A stretch of DNA of 64,000 nucleotides from Edaphochlamys debaryana (lineage: Eukaryota > Chlorophyta > Chlorophyceae > Chlamydomonadales): NCBI GenBank assembly GCA_016858145.1, contig JAEHOE010000105.1, forward strand, positions 248,001 through 312,000, in the 5' to 3' direction. Of this stretch, positions 1-11,200 are shown piece after piece. The notes beneath the pieces were generated by a model that saw only the letters and a list, made by a program, of their open reading frames with translations, was not told the origin of the DNA and did not search any database. A program made the translations under genes and the position numbers. Position 1 is the first letter of the stretch. Every line of letters starts with the position of its first letter.

Positions 1-34
1 CTGGAGACAGGCCCGCAAATTCAAAGTGGTACAG

Positions 35-250
35 GACCCTGCAGCTCGGGCCCTGGGCATGCTGGCCGACGCGCCGGTCCAGCTAGGGCCCTAGCATGCT
101 GTGAGACACGCTGGTCGGCAGCTCGAGCCCCTGGCTTGCTGCTCGACACGCTGTTTGGCAGCTCGGGCCCATGGCATGCTGGCGGATACGCAGGCCGGCA
201 GCTCGGGACCGCTCGGGAACCGGGCACTGCCCAGCATGGGATGCTGACCG
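35..250. repeat. Degenerate short tandem repeat (about 40 bp unit)
   Basis: The motif gcagctcgggccc followed by a ggcatgctgg-like tail recurs about every 40 bp (near 41, 119, 157 and 197) with substitutions. No convincing coding region overlaps it. It lies directly upstream of the segmental duplication and continues off the left edge of the window. Confidence 0.55.
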
Positions 251-304
251 ACGCGAGCCTTGTCTTTTGTGAGCCGTCAGAACGAGCGAGGCGGTTGAGG
301 CTGA

Positions 305-2462
305 GGTTGAAGGAATGACACTTGAGCTCTTGAGCGTGGGACCAGGGCCGGGCGTGGGCCAGAGCACGAGGCTCCTCACGGGGCCACAGCGCCCCAGCGT
401 GTGGCCCCGCCACCGTAACCTCCGTCCGCAGCGTTATGCCTCCTGTGCCTCACGCCGCTGAGCTTCGGACCGATACAGCTGCGCGTGTCCCTGCCCCTCG
501 AGGCAGGACCACCCGGACCAGACCGCCCCTCACGGAACCGCGCTGCCGCCTGGGAAGCGCAAGGCATAAGGCCGGCTGGGGGTGGCTATCCCCCACGCGT
601 CCGGTTCGTCGGACGCCAGAGCAGTGGCGCGGTCGCTTGCCAGCCGCAAGCCCCAGAGCCAGGCGTCGAGAGCCCCTCCACGCTGCTGCTTGCTGCAGCC
701 GCGCGTGTTCCGGTTGCATACGCGAGAGCGCCGAGCAAGGTAACTTGGCGACCGCGAGCGCCACTGACGAGCTGCAGAGCCGTAGGCATATGGTGCAGCT
801 ATCATAGGCAGCGGCCGACAAGGCGTCGCATGCTCGCCGTTGCGATGGCACGGAAACTCTTGTCTTCTGTGAGCCATCAAAGTGAGCGCCGTGGTCGAGG
901 CTTGCTAGATACACATTAAGGGGAACCATAAAGGGGTGCAAGCACTGAACTGATTCACGAAAGGCGGACAGAGCGAGGTTGCGCATCTTGGTGAGCGCAG
1001 ACGCGAGATTAAAAGTCGGACAAGTAATTGAGGGTATAACATATGACAGCAAATCGGGCAGTCGCGCTGATGACAGCTTCGGGCGGCGTCGCGTGCAGTC
1101 GTGCCGCCCGCACGGGCCAGGCGGAAGCGAGGCCCGCTCAGGCCAGCAGTACCAAGTGCCCTTCCCATGTACCCCCGGGTGTTCGCGTGGCCGTCACAGC
1201 AGGGATGCTCCATGGAAAGTGCCTGGCCCCCGCGCGGACGGGAAGGAAGGGAAGGCGGGGCTCGGCGGGGCCCTGCGCACACGTGGCCGGCGGCCGAGCC
1301 CCGCGTCGCAACCCTGTGCCAGCGCCCCTGCTCCCAAATCCGCCCCCCCCCCCCGCCGCCAGTGCACATGCAGCACACATGCGGCAGCAGCCTGTAGCCG
1401 TGCCTATCCTGAAACCACTGAGCTGCGCAGCAGTCAAGGCTTGCCCCTTTTTGGGAGATGGTATGTGATCTGCAGAGGCTCTGGCCAGTGCACACGCGCG
1501 GTGTCTACGGAGGGGGGCCACCGGGGCCGCCGGGGCCAGCAGGGGATGGAGGGCATCGATCGGGCACGCTCGTCCGACACCGACAGTCCGCGGTCCTCAT
1601 AGTATAGCATAGCTATGACCATAGCGTCACCATAGCGTCCTGACGCGGCTTTTCATTCATTCGTCAGCGGGCGCCCGTCCCTACCTGCGCACTCTATGTC
1701 AGACCGCGCCTAACCATTTGGACGAAGACAAAGGAAGTGCAGTAGCTCATCGTGTCCGCTGAGACGCGACGGCAAGGGCGTAGCCCCGTTTCTCCCTCCC
1801 GGGGGAACTGGGGCAAGCCAACGCCCCCACCGCCCTCACAACCATGCGTCAGGCAAGCGGGCCGACACTGGCCGCAAGGCACACGCCTGTCCACGCGTCG
1901 CCCTTGCAGGTAGCCTCAGCCATCCCGACCAGAGAGTGACATAAGCAGCCGTCCAGCAGCACAGAGGCGCCTAGAGACGCCGTACATAGGAGAAGGCCAA
2001 CACGATGCCGCACCCCCACGCCAAAGCAACAAGAGCCCGCATCAGCGGGCCCCGGGCGGCAGCTCACGCGCTGAGGCTTGGGAGCCCACACCCCGCAAGC
2101 GACGCCAGCTCCCTCCGCTGCGAGTCTGCCCCAGTGATCACGCCTCCGCCGCATGCCGTGGCGCCTCGGATTCCCTGCGCAAGGTGCCGTCGACCACCGC
2201 CCTCGCTTAGCTGGGCTCCTGCCCGCCGTCTCAAGCAGCAGGCAAGCCCCCTGCACCCCAACCAGAGGCTGTGCACCACCAGCTTGTCAGCCCTTGACGG
2301 CCGCGCCAAGCCTACACTGCTCGGACCAGGCCGCTTGGCCCCGTCAAGGCAAGACAGCCAGGCAAGCTGCCTCGTGCCTCCGCTCCCCCCAAGCCGCGTG
2401 GGGAGTCCGCTCCGCCGCCCACGCCACCTGCAGGCTAGGCCAAGGGACCCCCGCGGCTGGGC
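305..2462 (+). repeat. Segmental duplication, copy A (carries a 408-bp insert)
   Basis: This segment repeats almost base for base in copy B (about 2463-4115). Small differences include a short extra stretch near 590-600 and three extra bases near 450. Copy A also holds about 408 bp (1413-1821) absent from copy B and from the inverted copy C. All frames contain short open stretches because stop codons are rare at this GC content, but none shows a recognisable domain, so I treat it as non-coding repeat DNA. Confidence 0.85.
1413..1821. mobile_element. Insertion present only in duplicate copy A
   Basis: In copy B the sequence reads cctgaaac directly into gcccccaccg (about 3548). In copy A the same two halves are separated by about 408 bp. 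The insert is flanked by AAC on both sides, compatible with a 3-bp target duplication, but I see no clear terminal inverted repeats. It contains an AT-richer stretch (1600-1630) with repeated catagc-type words. It could equally be ancestral sequence deleted from the other copies. Confidence 0.45.
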
Positions 2463-4115
2463 GTGGAAGGAATGACACTTGAGCTCTTGAGCGTGGGACC
2501 AGGGCCGGGCGTGGGCCAGAGCACGAGGCTCCTCACGGGGCCACAGCGCCCCAGCGTGTGGCCCCGCCACCGTCACCTCCGTCCGCAGCGTTATGCCTCC
2601 TGTGCCTCCCGCTGAGCTTCGGACCGATACAGCTGCGCGTGTCCCTGCCCCTCGAGGCAGGACCACCCGGACCAGACCGCCCCTCACGGAACCGCGCTGC
2701 CGCCTGGGAAGCGCAAGGCACAAGGCCGGCTGGGGGTGGCGGTTCGTCGGACGCCAGAGCAGTGGCGCGGTCGCTTGCCAGCCGCAAGCCCAGAGCCAGG
2801 CGTCGAGAGCCCCTCCACGCTGCTGCTTGCTGCAGCCGCGCGTGTTCCGGTTGCATACGCGAGAGCGCCGATCAAGGTAACTTGGCGACCGCGAGCGCCA
2901 CTGACGAGCTGCAGAGCCGTAGGCATATGGTGCAGCTATCATAGGCAGCGGCCGACAAGGCGTCGCATGCTCGCCGTTGCGATGGCACGGAAACTCTTGT
3001 CTTCTGTGAGCCATCAAAGTGAGCGCCGTGGTTGAGGCTTGCTAGATACACATCAAGGGGGACCATAAAGGGGTGCAAGCACTGAACTGATTCACGAAAG
3101 GCGGACAGAGCGAGGTTGCGCATCTTGGTGAGCGCAGACGCGAGATTAAAAGTCGGACAAGTAATTGAGGGTATAACATATGACAGCAAATCGGGCAGTC
3201 GCGCTGATGACAGCTTCGGGCGACGTCGCGTGCAGTCGTGCCGCCCGCACGGGCCAGGCGGAAGCGAGGCCCGCTCAGGCCAGCAGTACCAAGTGCCCTT
3301 CCCATGTACCCCCGGGTGTTCGCGTGGCCGTCACAGCAGGGATGCTCCATGGAAAGTGCCTGGCCCCCGCGCGGACGGGAAGGAAGGGAAGGCGGGGCTC
3401 GGCGGGGCCCTGCGCACACGTGGCCGGCGGCCGAGCCCCGCGTCGCAACCCTGTGCCAGCGCCCCTGCTCCCAAATCCGCCCCCCCCCCGCCGCCAGTGC
3501 ACATGCAGCACACATGCGGCAGCAGCCTGTAGCCGTGCCTATCCTGAAACGCCCCCACCGCCCTCACAACCATGCGTCAGGCAAGCGGGCCGACACTGGC
3601 CGCAAGGCACACGCCTGTCCACGCGTCGCCCTTGCAGGTAGCCTCAGCCATCCCGACCAGAGAGTGACATAAGCAGCCGTCCAGCAGCACAGAGGCGCCT
3701 AGAGACGCCGTACATAGGAGAAGGCCAACACGATGCCGCACCCCCACGCCAAAGCAACAAGAGCCCGCATCAGCGGGCCCCGGGCGGCAGCTCACGCGCT
3801 GAGGCTTGGGAGCCCACACCCCGCAAGTGACGCCAGCTCCCTCGGCTGCGAGTCTGCCCCAGTGATCACGCCTCCGCCGCATGCCGTGGCGCCTCGGATT
3901 CCCTGCGCAAGGTGCCGTCGACCACCGCCCTCGCTTAGCTGGGCTCCTGCCCGCCGTCTCAAGCAGCAGGCAAGCCCCCTGCACCCCAACCAGAGGCTGT
4001 GCACCACCAGCTTGTCAGTCCTTGACGGCCGCGCCAAGCCTACCCTGCTCGGACCAGGCCGCTTGGCCCCGTCAAGGCAAGACAGCCAGGCAAGCTGCCT
4101 CGTGCCTCCGCTCCC
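2463..4115 (+). repeat. Segmental duplication, copy B (no insert)
   Basis: This is a direct-repeat partner of copy A. It begins with the same ggaatgacacttgagctctt block seen at 312 and ends near 4115, where copies A and B diverge. High identity to copy A implies a fairly recent duplication. No gene is recognised inside it. Confidence 0.85.
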
Positions 4116-4229
4116 CCCAAGCCTGGGGCCAAGACGCCTGCCCCGTCGGGCCTCAAGCCCGGCTTCATTTGGCAGGCCCTTCCCAGGCGGCCGCGGGGTC
4201 GCGCGCGGGCGCGCGGCCGCTGTGAGCAG

Positions 4230-4485
4230 CGGGCTGGGCGGCGGTGCGGGCAGCAGCGGTAACGGCTGCCAGGCGGGAGGCAGGGGTGGCCTCTGGGGCC
4301 TGCACAGCGCACACCCGCCCTGCGCGCTGGCCGAGGGGCGGTCCCTTGTCCTGGACTCCCTCCGGGGCGAGATCAACGAGTGGGGCACACAGCTGGACCC
4401 AACATCTGCACTCCTCTCCTGCGACTTCATGGCGGCGGACCTCAACAGCGCCGCCGCCGCCCTGAGCCGGGATCTGGAGAAGACG
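4230..4485 (+). pseudogene. Possible pherophorin-domain exon relic
   Basis: An open stretch ends at a good splice donor (gtgagg at 4486). It encodes a peptide with LSCDFMAADLNSAAAALSRD, resembling the Cys-x(5-8)-ADLN-x-AAA-x-L pattern of pherophorin middle domains, such as the exon near 33650-33715 in this window (DLNNAAADLG). No flanking partner exons are visible and the surroundings are duplicated repeat DNA, so this is best read as a gene fragment. The family link is inferred from one short motif. Confidence 0.3.
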
Positions 4486-4794
4486 GTGAGGGCGAACGGG
4501 GGACACCCCGGTCGGGAGGGAGGGGGCAGAACTTGCGCCTCGCCGCGTAGAACACGTAGAACACATAGAACACGGGCTGGTTGCGCGGTGAGGGCCTACT
4601 TGGCAGGCTGGAGCGCTGGACTGGCGTCGTAGACTGGGGCTAGCTTATCAAGGGGTTTTCGCTAGGTGATTTTGGACTCCTCAGTGGTCGGTGACTCTAG
4701 CTGTTCGGTAACTCTAGCGTGGGGCGTGGGGTTGCTCCCTGGGTTGGCCGCGGCTGAATTTCGATCGTGCTACACGGACCCCTGTTGTCAGGGT

Positions 4795-5365
4795 TCCCCG
4801 CGCTTTGGCGTGGGGGTGCGGCATCGTGTGGGCCTTCTCCTATGTACGGCGTCTCTAGGCGCCTCTGTGCTGCTGGACGGCTGCTTATGTCACTCTCTGG
4901 TCGGGATGGCTGAGGCTACCTGCAAGGGCGACGCGTGGACAGGCGTGTGCCTTGCGGCCAGTGTCGGCCCGCTTGCCTGACGCATGGTTGTGAGGGCGGT
5001 GGGGGCGTTTCAGGATAGGCACGGCTTGGGCTGCTGCCGCATGTGTGCTGCATGTGCACTGGCGGCGGGGGGGGGGGGCGGATTTGGGAGCAGGGGCGCT
5101 GGCACAGGGTTGCGACGCGGGGCTCGGCCGCCGGCCACGTGTGCGCAGGGCCCCGCCGAGCCCCGCCTTCCCTTCCTTCCCGTCCGCGCGGGGGCCAGGC
5201 ACTTTCCGTGGAGCATCCCTGCTGTGACGGCCATGCGACTGGAGCGGGTACATGGGAAGGGCACTTGGTACTGCTGGCCTGAGCGGGCCTCGCTTCCGCC
5301 TGGCCCGTGCGGGCGGCACGACTGCACGCGACGTCGCCCGAAGCTGTCATCAGCGCAAAGTGATG
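4795..5365 (-). repeat. Segmental duplication, inverted partial copy C
   Basis: This is the reverse complement of the part of copy B around 3210-3735, including the poly-G/poly-C tract and the block containing gcgtgtgccttgcggcc. Like copy B it lacks the 408-bp insert. Its left edge lies next to the relic near 4485. The inverted arrangement with copy B could form a large hairpin. Confidence 0.8.
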
Positions 5366-5879
5366 ACAAAGTCGGTCAACCTGGACTAGGCGGGAAGTTA
5401 TCCTGGTTGACCCGAGAGAGCCATCCCAGGCTGCTGGGGGAGTAACCCCTATGTCTCTCTGCCATGTCAGGTGCCCTCGCCACGTGAATAGGGTGGTCAC
5501 GCAAACCAGCACCGAAGCCAATTAGAGTGCTACATACGGGTTATGCCCTTAATGAGCAGCGGTGATGTGCGCACGCAGCGGCGGGGAGAGAGGACAGGTG
5601 GAGGGAGCGGTGCACAGCTGCGCAAGCGGGTTGGGCAAGTGCGGGTTGCCCCTTGCATTGGGGCCTTCCCCGCCCGCAGCCGCCGCACGGCCGAGTACCG
5701 TACGCGCCGAGAGTTGAACCCCGGCACATGTACGGCAGGCCGTGCGGTTCGTAAGATATTAAGAAGATATTAGTGATCCCTTCGGTTCCAGTCCAATCAA
5801 CTTCCCCTACCTTCCTTAGGGCGTGTGTACCCCGCGCGCCCAGCTTGAAGCGGGCGCGCGCCAGGCGGGTCAGGTGTGT

Positions 5880-7085
5880 GCCGGACGTGAGTAAAGCGTG
5901 TGTCATGCGTCAGGCGTGCGTCAAGCGCGTGTACGGCGCACTCCTAACGCGTGTACGTGTGCCGTGCGTGAGCCGGGCGGATGCCAGGGGTCAGGCGGGT
6001 GTCGTGCGCGTGTACGGCGCACTCCTGGCGTGTGTCGAGGCCGGGGCGCGTGTCAGACGTGCGCCCGGCGTGTGCGGGACTTTGCATATAAGGCCTGAAG
6101 CACCGGCGTTGTTTCATGCCCCGGACCCCAAAGAGTTAGGTCGACTGGAGCAGCGCACGGACTAGGCGGTGAACCCGTATCCCTTCAAGCACGGAGCAGG
6201 AGGCATACCCGGCACAGCCTCAGTAGCAAAGCCAGACGGACAATGCCTGGCACTGACTTGAGTTGCGTGTGAGCCGGAGGAACGTTTCCCTGGTGTCTGA
6301 GTGTCGTAGTGACTGTAAGGTGTCCAACCGAGACCCTACGAGTCCCGACCCACCGGTGTCGATTAGGCGGACAGCCCACACAGGGCCCTTAGCCTCTGAC
6401 CGCTTAGCTGTCTCGCTCAGCAGCAGCAACAGCATCCCGGCAGCAGGCCCTCTTCCCCTCTTGCCCCCGTCCCTTGCCTCCCTTCCCCCTTCCCTTCCCC
6501 CTCCGACGGCCAAGGCCTCGAGTGCCCGCCGTTGACTGCATCACGTGCCTGTGCTCTCCACGCGTCGGCCCGCTGCCCGCGCCTCAGGCTCCCCTTAGGC
6601 CTGCAGCCCGCAGCCGGCCAAGTGTTTGTGTCCCAGCCAGCCCTGCGCCCCCGCCGTAGCGCGAGCGGCAGCGAGCGCCGCCCCTGTAGCCCCTGGCCCT
6701 CGCAGTTTATGTGCCGTGCCCCAGCACCGCACCACACCCGCAGGCCCAAGGCACCTGCGTGGTCCACGCCGGACCCTTCCGCACCCGGTGTTCAGCCCTT
6801 CCTGCTTTACGGTTACGCTTCCGCTATACAAATATACGTACGACCTGAGCCCCATCGTACGGTACCTCCAACGGTACGCAGCCCCTACGCGTATCCCTCG
6901 CTAGGCGGCCACCCCTGGGTCAGGAGCTAGAGAACCACAGCCACCCGTCTCCACACGTGGTGTCTGGGCGACGCAAGCCTGCAGCAACGTTCCTTGGCAA
7001 GCCGGCACCCCCAACAAGCGCAAAAATTTATCTGGGTAGTTACGCTTTCGGCGTGGCCTCGCTTTCTACTTTGGCATCCCTGGCT
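5880..7085 (+). mobile_element. Retroelement-like repeat (possible solo LTR), copy 1
   Basis: This region shares three ordered blocks with 28735-29560: a TATA-like box (catataaggcc, 6086), a block containing aggtcgactggagcagcg about 55 bp downstream, and a terminal block (aaaattt, then gtggcctcgctttcta) at 7020-7065. Upstream of the TATA box the word gtgtacggcgcactcct occurs twice, about 80 bp apart, like enhancer repeats. A TATA box followed by a conserved transcribed block fits the U3-R-U5 layout of an LTR. No protein-coding domain is seen. The true ends are not defined. Confidence 0.45.
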
Positions 7086-7089
7086 AATC

Positions 7090-8239
7090 CCGGTGGTCCC
7101 CCCGCCTAATCCTGGTTGACTACCCACGCCATCCTGGATAGCCCCGCACTTCTTGCTCGGGGTGTGTGTGCAGAGCACGCACGAGGGATAACAAAGCCAG
7201 CATACTATCACAGCTTTGGCCCGGTAGCCTTGCTTGTGCTCGCCAAGTGTGCCATGTGGCGCACTCCTGCCGAGTCCTCCCGGCGGTATCTGCGGGCGGC
7301 TGTCGGGAGCTTCCCCTTGGCGCTGCCGTCTTGGCGCGGTGAGTGGAGTCTGCCGGAGACCGCCAGGCAGCCGTGTCCCAAGACTCCGTTTCCCGACGCT
7401 GCGAAACCCGTGTCGGCAGGGAGAATTGAAGAATGCCCCGCCCAGCCCCTTTCCCCCCTCTCCCAGCTCGCATCTTTCCCCCAGCTCGCTTCTTTTCCCC
7501 AGCTCGCATTTTGCACACACCGCACAGCGTGCTCGGTTAGGGCTGCAGCTGACTCGTCTTCTTCGTCTCCACCACCTGCAGGCTTCTTCAAGCGGCTCAG
7601 GAAAGTGCTATTTGCGCCTGTATCCCACAGGGCCTGTATCAGCCTGCTAGGGGTAACCGGCGCACGGCAGACCTGTCAGCTGTCTCCGAAGCGCGGGCCC
7701 GTGCCTCGGTGCGGTCGCTGCCTAGTAGACTGTGCTGCAGCTGTGCGCGCATAGAAAGGGGGCTCGGAGCGGCACCGCTGAAGCGGCTGGGGTGGGGCGG
7801 GCGGCTGAGGGCGGGGGCCACCGCACGGCGCTCCGCACTCGGCGGAATGCTCAAGCTTCCAAATGCGAGCGCAAGGTGCACAAGCAAGGTCAGCAGTCAT
7901 ACCATCACGCAAAACGCCCATGTTTGGCACCAACGACTACTTGCAACCAAAAGCCACCGCTGTGGTCCACGCCCAGAGCGCCGGCCTACACGCATTGCTT
8001 CCGGTCCCTCCCGGTCCCCGATAGCTGGTGTCCTAGGTGTCCCTGAACTCACATGCAAGACTACCGGTACAAGGCGCCCCTGAGTCCCCACCTGCAGTTG
8101 GCCTCAGAACCCACCCACCCACCTACCCAGGACAAACCCCGCCCCCGCCGGCAGCAAGGATTTCCGACATGCATGTCGCTTCCCACCCGGCTCGCCACCG
8201 CTGATGTCTATGCCCTCCTCCGCCCTCCAATTCGGCGCC
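7090..8239. other. Intergenic, no gene seen
   Basis: Only short open stretches of biased composition are present, without recognisable domains or consistent splice structure. The right-hand part presumably includes the 3' untranslated region of the minus-strand HORMA gene that ends at 8240. Confidence 0.5.
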
Positions 8240-11200
8240 CTAGCGCCGCATCGCCGCCAGCCGCGAGCTGCCCCGGCCGCGGGGTGTGGGGGCCTTGTCC
8301 GGCAGTTGGCCGTCCGGGTCGTCCCCGTTGCGGGCGTTGGCCATTGCGCCCGCAGTCTTGGGCTTCTTGGTGTTGCCCTGCTGGATGGGGTCTGCCACAT
8401 AGGAGGTCTTGCGAGCCCTGTGTGGAGAGGAGCCACCAGAAGACATTCAGGTTCAAAACAGGTGTCAGGTAGAGGGTTCGCATTCAAACGCCCAACCCTC
8501 ATTTCACCCTCACCTGTCCTTGCGCCCGCCGCGCTCCAGACCGGAGGCCTGGCTCGCGTCAAAGTAGACCTCAGCCGCGCCCTCGCCCTCCTCGCCGCCG
8601 GGAGCACCGTCCTTGCCGTTGCCGCATGCGTTGTTCCCCGGGGCCGCCTCCGTCATCTCATCGCCTGTACGTAAGCACGCAGCGTGGAAGTGTGTCCTTG
8701 CCCTCATGCGCCGCAATGGCTTGCACCCGACCCGTCTCCAGCCTGCCGCAAGCACCTACCGGCCTCGCCGCTCCCCCCTTGGCCGCCGCGGCTGCGCATG
8801 GCCTCCTCCTTGTCGGCCTCCACCTTGTCCTGCTTCTGCTGGTCACGGCTGCGGCGGCGATCGTCCGCGGCGTCGTCAGCCGCCTTCGCCTCCGCCACCG
8901 CTTCCTTGGTGTCTGCGCCATTTGCCGCAGCCGCTGCCGCCGCACGGCGGCTTGCCCGGGTCCCAGCAGCGCCGGCGGCCGGCGGGGGCTCCATGGTGAG
9001 ACCGTCCATGCGCTCCGTCAGCGCCGCCGCGGCGTCGGAGTCACCGGCCTTGTGAGCCTGCAGGCGATTCGACTTGCGGCCGACCGCACCGCCGTCGTCT
9101 GGCGGCTGGGAGAGGGCCTCGGCCTGCGCCCGTAATGTGAAACGCAGGTCTCTCGCATGCCGAGAGCAAGCTGTGAAGCCCTGCGCATCTTTACTCGTCG
9201 ATGCCACAGGTGTCTCACACCCAGCGCACCTGTGTGCCGGTCTGCGGCTGCGTTGCTGCCGCCAGGACGCGGTAGGAGGCGCGGGTGCCGGGCACCGCCG
9301 CCAGCATGCCCTGCAAGATAAAGGGATGACATCAGTATGGCGGTCCGGCAACCTAGTTCCCTTCAGGCCCCGGCCCAGCCCCCACGCACCTGCGCCGCCA
9401 GGCGGTCCACGTAGGCGCCCAACGCGGGCTGCGACATGGCGCTGAAATTCCGGGCCAGCTGCTTGAGGGAGACCTGGGTCGGGAGAGGGCGCATGTGAGG
9501 GGAGGACAAGTCAGGACACAGCCAAGGGACGCGGTCCAGGGACGCGGTCAAGGGACGCTGCGCGCGTGGATTCAAAGCAAATTGGCGGCTTGGCAAGACC
9601 CGCCCTCGCCCACCTGGCTGCGCCCCCGCACGTACGCCAGGACGGCTTGGTAATCCTCGGACTGCACACGCACAAGACGCATGCGGTTCAAGGGCTGCTT
9701 GCAGAGCCCGCCCTCAGCCTTTTTGTGCAGCGAGGAGGTTCTGTCAGCCTGCCCCAAAACTACGTACCTCCGGGACCTCTGTCACGTCATCCTCGGCAGC
9801 TGGATCGCTTGTATGCATGGCTGCCTCGCCGGCCCCCTCTGCTGCAGCATCCGGCTGCTGATGTGGCTGCTCTCCCGCACCCTCCTCGGCGTGTGGCTCC
9901 GTTACCGCGGCCTCAGCCTCAGCCTCAACGTCCATGTCCGCGTCCGTCTCGTGAGGGCCCTCTGCCCCAGCCTGGGGCGGCGCTGAGTCATTCGCGTCAG
10001 CCCCCAGGGCGGCAGCAGCGGGGGAGGTGGAGGGCGCCTGGGTCGCGGTCTGGCTGGCGGTGGCTGCGTCGCCGCTGCCCACGGAGCCGGCCGAGGGCTG
10101 GGCCTGGGCGGTGATGCGGTCGTTGGCCAGGCCGCCCTCGCCTGCACAGGCGTTACATGGATACCAAGCGTTCACGGGGCAGAAGCAGTGGGCCGGAACG
10201 TCAACTCTTGGGGCTGCGCGCAACGGGCTGTCTAGATGAGGGACCATCAACTGCAGCGCTTTCAGCCCAAGGCCCACGACGACTCTTAAGGCACCGTGAC
10301 GGCGGGCTGTCTAGATAAGTGACAACCGATAGCAGCGCTTACCAAGCACCATGCCGCCGGCGTCGTCCGCCGCCTCGTCATCGCACGAGTCCAGCGTGGA
10401 CTTAACCTGGGTGGGCGCGTGGTGTGGACGTGCCACGAATGAGCACTAGCATCGAGCATAACTGCCCCCCCGGGATGCTATTGCCCATCACAGGGGAACA
10501 AGCGGCCCCTTCTGCAACCTGCCTTGAGCGCGACGCTGTGGTGCTCCGTGGTCACCTTGCCCACGGCCATGGAGAAGGGCGAGCGCTGCAGTAGGGGCAC
10601 GGGGTACGGGTCGAATGACGTGCGTGCGGCAAGGTCTGCTTTCCGGGTCAAGGCGCCGCAAGGGGGCGGATGCTACAGCGTAGCACCACAAAGCAGGGTC
10701 TGCTTGCGGTCCAGGACTTCCACGTGATAGCATGACAGGCCCTGCCAGCGCCAGCGTCTTACGTCAGACTCTTTTGACACGTGTCCCACCTTGAAGTGGC
10801 CCACGCCCGTCTCGTCCACCGGCACGAAGTACGGCGGCTCGTACTCGTCAGGCGTGTGGTCCTGGTACGTCAGCTTCATGAACAGGTAGCGCTGCAGGTG
10901 GGGCCAGGAACGCATACGTCAGCATGTCCGGGTTGTGCCTGATAGGCATCTGATAGGTAAAACGCGTGAGCTGCCCTCACCTCCGCGGGCACCTTGTCCA
11001 GCGTGCGGCAGACCTGCACCAGCATGCGGATGAGGCGGCAGACCTGGTAGCGCACGGAGCTCAGGTCAGAGCGGGGGCCGGCAGCGTCCTGCACAGCACA
11101 GGCCGGAGAGGAGGGCGCGAAGGTCTAAACAGGGTGCATTAGGCTTTCCAAAGGATTGACGCCGGGCGGCAGGCTGTGACAGAGCTGGTAGACGACACTC

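Noticed and set aside
305..4115. Duplicated protein-coding gene within copies A and B
   Set aside because: Open frames in the two copies are short, overlap on both strands and have no domain or splice logic; differences between copies do not respect codons.
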